The translations under genes were made by a program, and so were the position numbers. From assembly GCA_028279985.1 (NCBI GenBank), contig JANQMR010000024.1, forward strand, positions 1 through 64,000: a stretch of 64,000 nt of DNA, read 5' to 3'. Shown in pieces: positions 6,576-15,567 of this stretch (its first letter is position 1; each line of letters begins with the position of its first letter). The notes below the pieces were generated by a model. That model did not search any database. It was not told the DNA's origin and saw only the letters and a list, made by a program, of their open reading frames with translations. Source of the DNA: Woeseiaceae bacterium (lineage in GTDB: Bacteria; Pseudomonadota; Gammaproteobacteria; Steroidobacterales; Woeseiaceae).

Positions 6576-8618
6576 TCACAGTCCGAACTGCAGCCCCAAC
6601 CGATAAAGACGCGGCGGACCGGGCCCGTAAAGCGGCGCCCCGCCGATGAGGAATGCGGTCGGCGCGTAGACTTCGTCGGTCACGTTTTCCACCCGGGCGA
6701 ACACGCGCAGGTCGCGCAGGTCGCCGGCGAAGTAGGTCAGCCCGAGGTCGAGCGTCTCGTAGCTCTCCGAGTAGACGTCGTTCGCGGCATTCAGCGGGAA
6801 ACCGCCGACGGCACGCCACGTGAAATCGGCGCGCCATGACGGCTGGAACCGCCAGGCACCGATCAGATTCGCCGAGTAATCCGCTATGCCGCCGACTTCG
6901 TTGCCGACCAGGTCCGGATTGTTGTTGCGCACGACTTCGGTATCAGTGACGCCGTAGACCGCCGAGAACGACAGCTCGTCGCTCGGCAGCCACGAAACGG
7001 TCGCCTCGATACCAGTCCTCTCCGTCTCGCCGTAATTCTCGAATTCGCCCGGAGCCGGTGTCCGCACTTCGCCATCCGACTCGAGCTCGAAGGCCGCGAC
7101 GTCTACCGAGAATGCGGCAACGGGGCTCCAGGTTACGCCGATCTCGGCCTGGCGGAAGTCGACGGGATCGAGATTCGACGCCTGTGCCTGGTACTTGACC
7201 CAGCCATTCGGCAGCGCAAACCCTTCCGACCAGCTCGCCCGGAACTGCAGGCTGTTCGTAAGCTGCGAGCGAAAGCCGAGTTTCGGACTGAGGTTGTCGA
7301 GGTCGTTCAAGGCCTCGCAGGGTGCGGTGCTCTGTTCGGCGGCGCGCAGGCTGCAATCGCCGCTGAAACTGTCGTGGCGAAAACCGACGGACGGCATGAA
7401 CAGCGGGTGCACATCGGCCTGCAGTTCGGCGAACACCGACACGCTGTCGAGATCGGTAACCCGGTCATTGATGGCGGGGCCGGTACGCTGCCGGTTGTCG
7501 AGGCCGTCGTAGTACCGGTAGTACGTCGACTCGCTGAAAGTCTCGGCACCGACCACCCAGTTGAGGTCGACGCCGGCGCTTTCGTTCTGCCCGCTCACCG
7601 ACACGCTGGCGCCGACGACATCGCGGTCGTAGGTCTCTTCACGCTGCCGCCAGCTACCTCCGGACGGCCGGCTGAACCAGCGGGAAAAGTCCTGCTCCGT
7701 CAGGTAAGCGTAGCTCAGGACCTTGACCGAATCGCTGATGTCGAAGTTCAGGTCGGCACGCAGCGTGCCGAAATCTTTTTCGGCGCCGTCGTTCTGCACA
7801 CCCGGATCGATGCCGTAGGGGTCGCTCAAATACTGGTCCTGTGTGAGGTAGGAGGCGTTGTCGCTGTCGGCCGTATGCAGTCGAGCGGATACGCCGATCT
7901 CGGTGCGCGAACCGAGATCCATCGCCCAGCCGCCCGCCAGCGTGCTGCGCACACTCTCCGACTGCGGTCGAAAGCCGTCGCCGCGATAGTGTTGTCCTGC
8001 GACGTTGAATCGATGGCGGCCGTCTGCCGTCATTCCGAGTGCGCCCTGCACGTCCAGCAGGCCGTTCGAGCCCGTACTGGCGTCGAGCAAGGCGTAATCG
8101 CCGCCCCGGCGGGTCTCGATCCGCACCAGCCCGCCGCGATTGAAGTTTCCGTACAGCGCCGAAACCGGACCTTTGAATACGGTCATGTTACTGACTTCGA
8201 GGGGCACGATGACGTTCATGTCGACATACCCATCCGAGTGGGACATGGCCTCGTTGAGCGGAATGCCGTCCAGAACGACGCCCAGGTCGCCGCCGTGGCC
8301 ACCGCCGCCGAATCCGCGGATGGTGATGGAATCGGCGACTCCGCCGAGGCCGAAATGACGAATGCTCACGCCGGGTACCTGGTCGAAAAGCGCTTGAACC
8401 TCGGCGGGTTGAAATTCGCGAACCCGCTCGGCGTCGAAACGGGTCGATGAGTAAGCGAGATTCGTGTCGTCGAGTACCTGGCCCTTGACGACTATCTCGG
8501 CGATGCGCTCGTCCGATCCGGTTTCGCCGTCGTTTGCGGCAGCCGTTCCAAGCGCCGCCAAGGCGGTGAAACCGGCAAGAAGCGCCTTGCCGAGCCGTGC
8601 ATGACTGAATGTTTTCAT
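6576..8618 (-). CDS. TonB-dependent outer-membrane receptor
   Basis: Outer-membrane beta-barrel importer powered by TonB. Starting at MKTFSHARLG gives a signal peptide (ending GTAAA), 680 residues in all; an upstream frame to 8759 adds non-secretory sequence. The plug domain shows IAEIVVKGQVL, FDQVPGVSIR, SITIRGFGGGGHGGD and GPVSALYGNFNRGG. The C-terminus ends YRLGLQFGL with aromatic/Leu alternation of barrel proteins. The plug contains a Gly/His patch, unusual and compatible with metal ligands. It sits between HupE/UreJ-2 and DUF4198 genes, suggesting uptake of a metal or metal chelate. Confidence 0.9.
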   Translation of the reverse strand: MKTFSHARLGKALLAGFTALAALGTAAANDGETGSDERIAEIVVKGQVLDDTNLAYSSTRFDAERVREFQPAEVQALFDQVPGVSIRHFGLGGVADSITIRGFGGGGHGGDLGVVLDGIPLNEAMSHSDGYVDMNVIVPLEVSNMTVFKGPVSALYGNFNRGGLVRIETRRGGDYALLDASTGSNGLLDVQGALGMTADGRHRFNVAGQHYRGDGFRPQSESVRSTLAGGWAMDLGSRTEIGVSARLHTADSDNASYLTQDQYLSDPYGIDPGVQNDGAEKDFGTLRADLNFDISDSVKVLSYAYLTEQDFSRWFSRPSGGSWRQREETYDRDVVGASVSVSGQNESAGVDLNWVVGAETFSESTYYRYYDGLDNRQRTGPAINDRVTDLDSVSVFAELQADVHPLFMPSVGFRHDSFSGDCSLRAAEQSTAPCEALNDLDNLSPKLGFRSQLTNSLQFRASWSEGFALPNGWVKYQAQASNLDPVDFRQAEIGVTWSPVAAFSVDVAAFELESDGEVRTPAPGEFENYGETERTGIEATVSWLPSDELSFSAVYGVTDTEVVRNNNPDLVGNEVGGIADYSANLIGAWRFQPSWRADFTWRAVGGFPLNAANDVYSESYETLDLGLTYFAGDLRDLRVFARVENVTDEVYAPTAFLIGGAPLYGPGPPRLYRLGLQFGL

Positions 8619-8667
8619 GACCGTTTTTTCCTGTTGACTTGTTGTAGTAGTAGCTTGTAGTAGCGCC

Positions 8668-9417
8668 TTAGTCGTGCCTGTGCGGCGGGCCGCCGTCATG
8701 GCTGTGCCAGCCGCTCGACGACGCCGCTTCCGCGATATCGGTTTGGTGGATGTATCCATGCACCTGGTAGAAGAACAGCAGAAACCCGGCGAAGACGAGC
8801 GCGAGATTGCTCGTTCGAGACAGTGCGTCCCAAACGTACGTGCGGCGCCAGGCGTTGATGACGACGAGCATCACGCTCAGCGCCGCGATCTGCCCGAGTT
8901 CGACGCCGACGTTGAACCAGAGGATTTTTGCGATCAGCCCGGGGTCCTCTGCGAGCGTCAGGGTCTGGAGTTGGGTCGCCAGGCCGAAACCGTGCACCAG
9001 GCCGAAGAGGAAGACCATCGGCAGCAGGTTCGGCGGCGACATGTGCAGGAGCTTTTGAAACCCGCCGAGATTCTCGAAACCCTTGTAGACGACGGTGAGC
9101 GCAATAAACGCATCGACCAAGTGATGATCGGCGGAAATGCCCGCGATCGTCGCACCAATCAGCACGATGGTGTGAGCGATCGTGAACGCCGTTATGAACT
9201 TGACGATCTGGATGAAATTCGACAGGAAAAAGACGACACCGACCAGGAACAGCAGGTGATCGTAGCCGGTGAGCATGTGCTCGGCGCCGGTCCAGACGAA
9301 ATCGAGCCAGTCGCCGGTCGCCAGACGTTCCCGCGCCGCCGGATCGGCCTCGTGAGACCACGCGGGCGCAGACAACAGGACGACGGGCAAGAGCGTTAAA
9401 AAGCGCCATCGAATCAA
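8668..9417 (-). CDS. HupE/UreJ-2 family membrane metal transporter
   Basis: Predicted inner-membrane nickel/cobalt-type permease. Signal peptide (residues 1-21), then LTGYDHLLFLVGVVFFLSN and KFITAFTIAHTIVL with conserved His/Asp in the membrane helices, and FGLVHGFGLA. The C-terminus is His-rich (HSHDGGPPHRHD), a likely metal buffer. The start is TTG 9417, preceded by AAGGAAG at good spacing; no ATG fits the signal peptide. First gene of a four-gene operon with the receptor and periplasmic proteins. The metal is not determined. Confidence 0.85.
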   Translation of the reverse strand: MIRWRFLTLLPVVLLSAPAWSHEADPAARERLATGDWLDFVWTGAEHMLTGYDHLLFLVGVVFFLSNFIQIVKFITAFTIAHTIVLIGATIAGISADHHLVDAFIALTVVYKGFENLGGFQKLLHMSPPNLLPMVFLFGLVHGFGLATQLQTLTLAEDPGLIAKILWFNVGVELGQIAALSVMLVVINAWRRTYVWDALSRTSNLALVFAGFLLFFYQVHGYIHQTDIAEAASSSGWHSHDGGPPHRHD

Positions 9418-10042
9418 GTCTTCTTCCTTTCAGAACCTGTCACTTCGCGGCCAAAGCCGCAGTGTTTGTCGTTGGGTGTTTGCGGGCAGAGTTAACATCG
9501 GCTCCGAAAACCGAGAACGGCTCGGTATTTCGGTTGAGTTTCGGCGTCACTGTTCGCGTCGCCGCTTAGCTTCCGGCGCTCAGGCCCCGTGCCGGCGCGG
9601 CCCTCGTTTCTAAGCACTTTCAGCGGACGACCGGCCCGGGCAGCGGGCAGGGCGAGCTGCTTATGAAGTTTTCGTGAAGGTTTTCCCGATCGCCGCGTAC
9701 GGCGTGACCGTAGCCGTACATCCCGCTACCGTCGACGGCCTCCAGGGCGAATCGGCCGGCAGCGCCGGCGACGCACCCACAGAGCACCTACATCATGTCT
9801 CTGAAGCCAATCGGCTTGACGTGGGGACCGATAGCCCATCAGTCGTCCACCGATAGTCCAAGGCAGTAAAAATCCGGCGTTGGAACCGTGCGACGGCCGA
9901 CTCTCAGCACAGATCGGGACTGGTACCGTTGGGTCGCCACGGCGTACAATTTAGCCAAATAAGGCGAGGCGGCTGAAACTTTCCCCTTGCACGCAGCCGT
10001 TTCTCGACTGAGTGTCTTGCACTGACATGGGAGCTTGTGAGG
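9418..10042. other. 625 bp intergenic region with one strong hairpin
   Basis: No convincing gene. The main structure is an inverted repeat at about 9504-9533 (CCGAAAACCGAG / CTCGGTATTTCGG), in what would be the upstream leader of the hupE operon. It lacks a T tract. I found no cobalamin or NiCo riboswitch core. Confidence 0.5.
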
Positions 10043-10450
10043 ATGTCGCATTCCGGGTTGATCGCGCTCGCCGGTTTTGCCGTTGCCGCCATCGCCATGT
10101 TGCTCGTTACCCAGACAAAGCAACGGGTTTCCTGGCCGGGCTGGCTCGTCCCGACGGCAGTCGTTATTCCCTTCGCGGTGTTGACCGGCCTCGTGATAGC
10201 CGAGGAAGGGCTTTTCGGCTTCTGGCCGATGCTCATGGAGTCCCCTTGGGGGCTACAGGTCTGGCTGGACCGCCTGATGAGCGTGACGGCGGCCTTCTAC
10301 CTCCTCCAGAACCGTGCGCGGGCGACCGGCATGAAATCGGAGGTCTGGGTGATCGTCGTCATCTTCACCGGCGCCATCGGGCTGTTCCTGATGCTGGCGC
10401 GAATGGTTTACCGCGAGCGTAAGATGGCGATCCTGTCGGAAGCGGATTGA
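10043..10450 (+). CDS. Small four-helix inner-membrane protein, unknown function
   Basis: 135 residues with about four hydrophobic helices (roughly 5-22, 32-52, 65-88, 99-120) and few charged residues outside loops. The start at ATG 10043 has GGAG 9 bp upstream; GTG 10037 is closer to the GGAG and less likely. The gene stands alone between two intergenic regions. I do not recognise the family. Confidence 0.65.
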   Translation: MSHSGLIALAGFAVAAIAMLLVTQTKQRVSWPGWLVPTAVVIPFAVLTGLVIAEEGLFGFWPMLMESPWGLQVWLDRLMSVTAAFYLLQNRARATGMKSEVWVIVVIFTGAIGLFLMLARMVYRERKMAILSEAD

Positions 10451-10543
10451 CCGTGGCCGTCATCCGATCGGGCCACGCTCCATCGGTCGAGGATCGGTCA
10501 CGGATTCTCGCGACCGGCTCATACAAGACATTGGCGGGACAGG

Positions 10544-10597
10544 ACCTAAACCCTCCGAAGGCAGGGGTCGCAAGTTGGAATCTTGCCGGGCACGGCA
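10544..10597 (+). pseudogene. 3' half of a tRNA-Arg (CCG-type), likely attachment-site remnant
   Basis: The stretch follows the 3' half of a proteobacterial tRNA-Arg(CCG): anticodon region CCCTCCGAAGGCAGGGG, T arm GCAAG-TTGGAATC-TTGC, and acceptor end CGGGCACG. The T loop has GTTGG instead of GTTCG, the CCA end reads GGCA and the 5' half is absent, so it is not a working tRNA. It lies directly upstream of the AbiE pair, as expected for an att site left by island integration. About 320 bp (10451-10771) around it hold no gene. Confidence 0.6.
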
Positions 10598-10696
10598 GTT
10601 TCCCCTTTTTCCTTCAGTAGCTTACGAGCAGCCCTCCTAACCCCCTGGGTTTGCCGGGGAATGGCTACTCTTATATTTGAATATCCCCTGTTTTGG

Positions 10697-10776
10697 TCGA
10701 TATTTGGGTATGATTCTGTCGACACTATAGAATCATATTGAAATATAGACCAATTTAGTCGATATTTAGATATGAT
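10697..10776 (+). promoter_or_regulatory. AbiEi operator region: nested inverted and direct repeats
   Basis: Two 18 bp direct repeats, TCGATATTTGGGTATGAT (10697-10714) and TCGATATTTAGATATGAT (10759-10776), flank an inverted repeat ATGATTCT / AGAATCAT (10710-10717 and 10729-10736). The outer flanks TATTT/AAATA extend the dyad. The second direct repeat covers the abiEi start codon. AbiEi antitoxins are known to bind inverted repeats in their own promoters cooperatively. Confidence 0.7.
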
Positions 10777-11596
10777 GCTTGATGATCGCACCCATTTCGG
10801 CTCGTACCTTGTGCAACTCCTCTCCAAAGGACAGGTGTATTTTTCGGCTGCGCAAGCGCTGGACGCAATCGGGTTCAGTAAAGGAGCCTTGCTCAAGGCT
10901 ACCGAAAAGCAGCAAAAGCGCGGCAATCTCATCAGTCCGCGGCGCGGTTTCTATGTCATCGTACCGCCGGAGTACCGAGCCATGGGGGCGTTGGAACCTC
11001 CCTGGTATATCGATGCGCTGATGGCATATGAGGAACGACCCTACTATGTCGGGCTACTGAAGGCAGCGGCACTGCACGGCGCAACGCATCAGGCCGTCAT
11101 GGAATTTCAAGTCGTCACCGACAAGCAGATGCCCAAGATCAGAGCCGGACGTTCCTCCATTGTTTTTTATTACCGCAAGGACTTGCACACGGTGGAAGAA
11201 GGGGTCGAAAAGCACAAGACGAAAACAGGAACGATGAACGTCTCTGGGGCTGAACTTACAGCTCTCGATCTGGTGCGCTACCCGCGCGCTGCGGGCGGGC
11301 TTCATCACATAGTGACCGTGCTCTCCGACCTTGGTACGAAGATTGAGGCGACAAAACTTGCTTTGCTTTCCGATGCGTTTGAGCGCTCAGTAGGGCAAAG
11401 GCTCGGGTTCCTATTGGGCGTTTCTGGTCATAGTGAGAAGGCCGACGCGCTGCACGCACGCCTCGCCGAAGGCCCGCCGCTCCCGTGGGTCGAGTTGGAG
11501 CCATCACTTGCCACCAACCCTGATCTGGCACCTATTGTCGTTGAGCGCAGCGCGCGCTGGCATGTGATTGGCCGCAGCATACCGGAGGCGGACTGA
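10772..11596 (+). CDS. Type IV TA antitoxin AbiEi family
   Basis: Antitoxin and autorepressor of the AbiE system. The N-terminal winged helix (about 10-75: LVQLLSKGQVYFSAAQALDA to RRGFYVIVPPEYR) and the AbiEi core (WYIDALM, YYVGLLKAAALHGATHQA, LDLVRYPRAAGGLHHI) are clear. Length 274 fits the family. ATG 10772 or 10775 could start. The stop overlaps the toxin start by one base (TGATG). GC and codon use are lower than in neighbours, which points to transfer. Confidence 0.9.
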   Translation: MMLDDRTHFGSYLVQLLSKGQVYFSAAQALDAIGFSKGALLKATEKQQKRGNLISPRRGFYVIVPPEYRAMGALEPPWYIDALMAYEERPYYVGLLKAAALHGATHQAVMEFQVVTDKQMPKIRAGRSSIVFYYRKDLHTVEEGVEKHKTKTGTMNVSGAELTALDLVRYPRAAGGLHHIVTVLSDLGTKIEATKLALLSDAFERSVGQRLGFLLGVSGHSEKADALHARLAEGPPLPWVELEPSLATNPDLAPIVVERSARWHVIGRSIPEAD

Positions 11597-12453
11597 TGAT
11601 TCCGCATACGAACATCATCGCCTGGAGCAATGTCGCGCCGTGGGCAGCGCTGCGGCAAGTTGAACAAGACCTAATCATCAGTCGCGCCGTGATTGACATC
11701 TTCAACGATGATTACTTACGTGAAGAATTGCGTTTTCGCGGCGGTACGGCGCTCAACAAGCTGCACTTTCCGGAGCCGCTGCGTTACTCGGAAGACATTG
11801 ATCTTGTACGCACAAGTAAAGGGCCTATTGGCCCCGTACTTGATCGGTTGCGGCAGGTGCTGGGTTGGCTTGGCGATGCCAATTATGACACAAGCCCGGT
11901 TGCGCCAAGTCTGATCTTTCGTGCCGATGCAGAACATGGCGGGCCTCAGATGCGTCTGAAAGTCGAAATCAATACCCGCGAGCGCGAGGCTCATGACGGG
12001 TCCGTAGCAATGCCCCACGCTGTCGAAAACCCCTGGTTTTCCGGGCAAGCCGACATTACGACCTTCACCAACGAAGAAATGCTGGCGACAAAGCTGCGCG
12101 CTTTACTAGAGCGCGACAAAGGACGCGATCTCTTTGATCTTGCCCATGCAATCGGCGTGCTTGAAGGCCTTGATACGAGTCGCGTGGCGACGCTCTTCGG
12201 CCAATATCTGAATGATCAAGGCAAGACACTATCGCGTGCGCAAGCCGAGCAGCGCATGCTGGCTAAGCTTGCCCACACAGGTTTCCTTGCCGATATTAGG
12301 CCGCTCCTTTCTGCCGATGATGCCGATGCGTTGACCGATGAGGCTATCAATGCAGCTTTTATGGACGTGTTCAATGGCCTCATTGCTCAGATACCTGGCG
12401 CGCCGTGGGCGAACACCGATGACACGCTGGCGCAGTTCGGGCTTGTGAAGTGA
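11596..12453 (+). CDS. Type IV TA toxin AbiEii nucleotidyltransferase
   Basis: Nucleotidyltransferase-like toxin; characterised members transfer nucleotides to tRNA and arrest growth, giving phage abortive infection. The motifs are FRGGTALNK (residues 48-55), YSEDIDLV (64-71, catalytic Asp pair) and ERDKGRDLFDLAH (about 172-184). 285 residues is the normal length. It is translationally coupled to abiEi and ends 6 bp before the convergent AGE epimerase stop, so the islet is compact. Confidence 0.92.
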   Translation: MIPHTNIIAWSNVAPWAALRQVEQDLIISRAVIDIFNDDYLREELRFRGGTALNKLHFPEPLRYSEDIDLVRTSKGPIGPVLDRLRQVLGWLGDANYDTSPVAPSLIFRADAEHGGPQMRLKVEINTREREAHDGSVAMPHAVENPWFSGQADITTFTNEEMLATKLRALLERDKGRDLFDLAHAIGVLEGLDTSRVATLFGQYLNDQGKTLSRAQAEQRMLAKLAHTGFLADIRPLLSADDADALTDEAINAAFMDVFNGLIAQIPGAPWANTDDTLAQFGLVK

Positions 12454-12458
12454 CGAAC

Positions 12459-13622
12459 TCATTGAAGATAGTCGACGATCTCCAATGCCGCGGTGGTCAG
12501 GTGATACATCGAACTGGCAGCCGCGGAAGCATCGATGACTGCGTCGTTTGCATCGAGCTGATCGCAATAGGGTGCGCGCGGCGCGGCGGCGACGAAGTGC
12601 GTGAAAAAGTCTTCGATGGCTCGAGCTGCCACCCGCTCGCCTTCCCCGCGCCCGGCCCTCGCCTGTACGATGCCCGCCTTGATCAGCTCGGGCATGTGCC
12701 AAAGCCGCTTCGTGCCGGCCCGAACGGTGCCGTCCGCCCCGATCTCGTCGAACAGCAAGCCGCTGTCAGACTGTCCGCGAGCCAACCCGTTGGTAAACAG
12801 TGCATCGGCATAGGCAGCCGTGGACGTTCCCGACAGGCGCTCGTACCAGCGCAACAGCCAGACCCATTCCATACCGTGACCGGGCTCTACCGTACTGCCC
12901 GCGTCGCCGGGCGCCGGCCGCAGTGCATCGTCGAAAAACTCCAGCACCACGCCGGAATCCGCATCGAAAAAATGCTCGGTGAACAACGTAAAGACTTCGC
13001 CGGCCCTCGCAAGCCAATCGTCGTCACCGGTCGTCTCGTAGAGCGCCAACAAGCCCTCGAACAGATGCATGTGCGGGTTCTGGCGCCGATGCGCATGGGG
13101 GTAGTCGCCTTCTCGCCAGCCGCCGTCCGGGTGGGCCAGGTGCGTGTCGAGGAACAGCAAGTTACGTTGCGCCGATTCGATCGCCGAATCGACGCCGAAG
13201 GCGCGGTATCGCCACGCGTCGGCCAACAGGAAGCAGGCGTGATCGTACAGGTCGTGGCCCTTATCCTGGACGGACGAATCGGGCGCCAGGCTGCGCACGT
13301 AGCCGTCGTCGTTTTCCTGCCTGCAATGCCGGTCGATGAAGGTGTTGAGCGCGTCGGCTCGGGCCGCGACGGTGCTCGACCGTGGCAGGGACCAGCGCAG
13401 GACTTGCGCAACGCTCAACACGAATAGCTGGCGGGCCTGGGTGCGCGTGCGAAGCGTCGCCCGCGTGTCCGCCGTATCCAGGCTCAGCAGCCGCTCGTAG
13501 CTATTCCCGGAGCCGGCATCGAAGCCGGCGCGTATCCATGCGGAGAACGCGTCCCCGGACAGCCAGTCGACGAGCCGGCGGCCCTGCGTTCGCAAATCGC
13601 CGTCGCTACCCGGCACGATCAT
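12459..13622 (-). CDS. AGE family sugar epimerase/isomerase (mannose-isomerase type)
   Basis: An (alpha/alpha)6-barrel enzyme of the N-acylglucosamine 2-epimerase group, which includes mannose isomerases and cellobiose epimerases. Typical segments are KGHDLYDHACFLLADAW, RRQNPHMHLFEGLLALYE (near residue 180) and EPGHGMEWVWLLRWYE (near 245), carrying the active-site His residues. 387 residues is normal. It is the last gene of the long GntR-flanked operon and overlaps the ROK kinase by 4 bp. With GH92 mannosidases upstream, conversion of mannose to fructose is the best inference; the substrate is unproven. Confidence 0.87.
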   Translation of the reverse strand: MIVPGSDGDLRTQGRRLVDWLSGDAFSAWIRAGFDAGSGNSYERLLSLDTADTRATLRTRTQARQLFVLSVAQVLRWSLPRSSTVAARADALNTFIDRHCRQENDDGYVRSLAPDSSVQDKGHDLYDHACFLLADAWRYRAFGVDSAIESAQRNLLFLDTHLAHPDGGWREGDYPHAHRRQNPHMHLFEGLLALYETTGDDDWLARAGEVFTLFTEHFFDADSGVVLEFFDDALRPAPGDAGSTVEPGHGMEWVWLLRWYERLSGTSTAAYADALFTNGLARGQSDSGLLFDEIGADGTVRAGTKRLWHMPELIKAGIVQARAGRGEGERVAARAIEDFFTHFVAAAPRAPYCDQLDANDAVIDASAAASSMYHLTTAALEIVDYLQ

Positions 13623-14566
13623 TTTCTCGGCAGGTCATGTCTGATGCGGTTCCAGAACGAGTCGTCCAAGAGGCGTGCGGCGCCCAGCAGCGCCGCTGTC
13701 TCCCGAATCGGACAAACCGCCACGGCGGGAGTCGCGCCATGCTTTTCCAGCGTTTCGCGCAAGGGCGTTGCAAACAGTTCATAGGCGTTGGCGACGTTGC
13801 CGCCCAGTATCACCGCGTTCGCATCGAACGCGGTCACCCAAGGCGCGAGAAGCTCGCCCAGGTGCACGCCGAAGTCGGCGAACAGACTGCCGGCGACGGG
13901 GCGATCGGCGGCAGCCTCTGCAATGGCTTTCACGCCTGCCGCCGCCCTGCCCGTCATCTTCCGGTATTCGTTCTCGAACCAGCGCGTCGAAATGTAATCG
14001 TCGGCGATGCCCTCCTTGAAAGGCAAATGCCAAAGACAGCCATGCTCGGGCACATCGTCGCCGCTGACGACCGGTATGCCGTCATCGATGAACGCCGAAC
14101 CGAAACCGGTCCCCAGGGTTACCGCGACGATCCGCGCGAAGTCCCGTCCGCCGCCGCGCCAGGCCGTGCCGACGGCGAAGGCGGTCGCATCGTTGATGAA
14201 GCGCAATTCCAGCGACGATCCCAGCGACGATCCCAGAATGGACGCCAATTCCTCCGCGACGTGCACACCGTAAAGACTTTCGAACTTGTCGGTGCCGGCG
14301 AATTTCGCAACACCGGTTCGGTAATCGAACGGCCCAGGCATCGCGAAGCCTATTCCGATCGGCGAACGCTCCGCCTGGCCGTCAACCACAGTCCGGATCG
14401 CTTCCGACCAGGCATCTAGGATGTGGCTTTTGTCGGCCTTGCCGTCGACCGGCACGTCGACGATGCTGCCCTCCAGGATGTGTCCTTCACCCGGTTCGAC
14501 GGCGCAGCACGCGATATGGCTGCCGCCGATATCGACCCCCACCGAGAAATCACCGCCGACGACCAC
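13619..14566 (-). CDS. ROK family sugar kinase
   Basis: Phosphorylates a hexose, probably fructose or mannose given the adjacent AGE isomerase. The ATP-site motif VGVDIGGSHI is near residue 9, GIGFAMPGPFD near 72, INDATAFAVG near 125 and VTLGTGFGSAFIDDG near 148. The zinc-binding ROK Cys cluster is only partly kept (EHGCLWH). A 12 bp in-frame duplication (14209-14232) gives the segment LGSSLGSSLE. The start is GTG 14566. Confidence 0.87.
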   Translation of the reverse strand: MVVGGDFSVGVDIGGSHIACCAVEPGEGHILEGSIVDVPVDGKADKSHILDAWSEAIRTVVDGQAERSPIGIGFAMPGPFDYRTGVAKFAGTDKFESLYGVHVAEELASILGSSLGSSLELRFINDATAFAVGTAWRGGGRDFARIVAVTLGTGFGSAFIDDGIPVVSGDDVPEHGCLWHLPFKEGIADDYISTRWFENEYRKMTGRAAAGVKAIAEAAADRPVAGSLFADFGVHLGELLAPWVTAFDANAVILGGNVANAYELFATPLRETLEKHGATPAVAVCPIRETAALLGAARLLDDSFWNRIRHDLPRK

Positions 14567-14720
14567 TGCTAGGGAGCCCCTGCATGAGTCCGGCGCGGCT
14601 CATTCTGTGTCGGAGTGCCGAGATCAAGGCGCGTGAAGGCCTTGATAGCGCAGCTATTGCGGCCTTTCCGGACACGAAAATCCACTGCCGAATGGTTCGA
14701 CGAATTCGCCGGACAGGACA
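14567..14720. other. 154 bp intergenic element with stem-loop
   Basis: It separates ROK and iolB in an otherwise tight operon. It contains ATCAAGGC-N7-GCCTTGAT (near 14623-14646) and a second imperfect arm with GGAC ends. The shape suggests a mobile or REP-like insertion, or an mRNA-processing structure. No copy elsewhere in the window was seen. Confidence 0.4.
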
Positions 14721-15539
14721 CTAGTCGCCGGCCGCCGCCGGCTCGAGCATCCACTCGTGGGCGGGATCGTTCCTGAAAATCCAGGCGCGTTTGGGGCCCG
14801 CCATCACGTTGAGATAGTAGAGGTCGTAACCGTGCGGGGCGCCGACCGGGTGATACCCTTCGGGCACGAGCACGCAATCGCCATGCTCGACGGTCATCGT
14901 CTCGTCGATGCGACGGTCGTCGGTGTAGACACGCTGGAACGCGAATCCCTGCCGGGGCCTCAGCAAATGGTAGTAGGTCTCTTCGAGCGCCGACTCGTCG
15001 GGGATGCTATCCGTATCGTGTTTGTGGGGCGGGTAGCTGGACCAGTGTCCGCCGGGTGTGATCACTTCGTAGATGAGCAGGCTTGCCGCAGGCTCGGTCT
15101 CCGGCAGGATCGCGCGCACGTGCCTGACGTTGGTTCCCTCGCCGCGGGTCTCCCTGGCGATGCGCTCGGGAGCGATCATTCGCGCGGACCCGCCGGTGCC
15201 GCCCGGTGCGGAACAAAGCGCGACGACGGCGGCGCCGTTGGCAACGATTCGGGTACTGACGCCGGGAGGAACGTACACCGCACCGGGGCACCTGTCCTCG
15301 AACACGGATTCCCGTCCGCCGACCGCTTCGTACGTCGTGTCCGCCGCATGGATGGCGACCGTGCCTTCCAGTACGACAATGCATGTCTCGCGATCGATCT
15401 CACGAAACCTGGTCTCCTGGCCCGCGTCGAGCCGATGCACCGCGAAACCCACGTGTGTCCAACCGGCGCTCCCGGGCGTAATGTCGATGACCCTTCCGCT
15501 CGCATCGGGCGGAGACGGCTTCACCAAGAGTCGGCTCAC
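14721..15539 (-). CDS. iolB: 5-deoxy-glucuronate isomerase
   Basis: Isomerises 5-deoxy-D-glucuronate to 2-deoxy-5-keto-D-gluconate in myo-inositol catabolism. A two-cupin protein with metal ligands in YPPHKHDTDSIPDESALEE and YYHLLRPRQGFAFQRVYTDD. GTG 15539 follows GGAGG by 7 bp and gives 272 residues, the normal IolB length; the open frame upstream to 15614 is not conserved. It follows iolD with 28 bp between. Confidence 0.93.
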   Translation of the reverse strand: MSRLLVKPSPPDASGRVIDITPGSAGWTHVGFAVHRLDAGQETRFREIDRETCIVVLEGTVAIHAADTTYEAVGGRESVFEDRCPGAVYVPPGVSTRIVANGAAVVALCSAPGGTGGSARMIAPERIARETRGEGTNVRHVRAILPETEPAASLLIYEVITPGGHWSSYPPHKHDTDSIPDESALEETYYHLLRPRQGFAFQRVYTDDRRIDETMTVEHGDCVLVPEGYHPVGAPHGYDLYYLNVMAGPKRAWIFRNDPAHEWMLEPAAAGD

Positions 15540-15567
15540 GGAAATCCTCCCATCTGTCCGTCCACGT

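Noticed and set aside
9418..9674. Cobalamin or NiCo riboswitch before hupE
   Set aside because: No conserved core could be matched; only one simple hairpin.
9674..9856. Small plus-strand ORF
   Set aside because: No ribosome binding site, family pattern or coupling.
10544..10597. Functional tRNA-Arg
   Set aside because: No 5' half, altered T loop and no encoded CCA.
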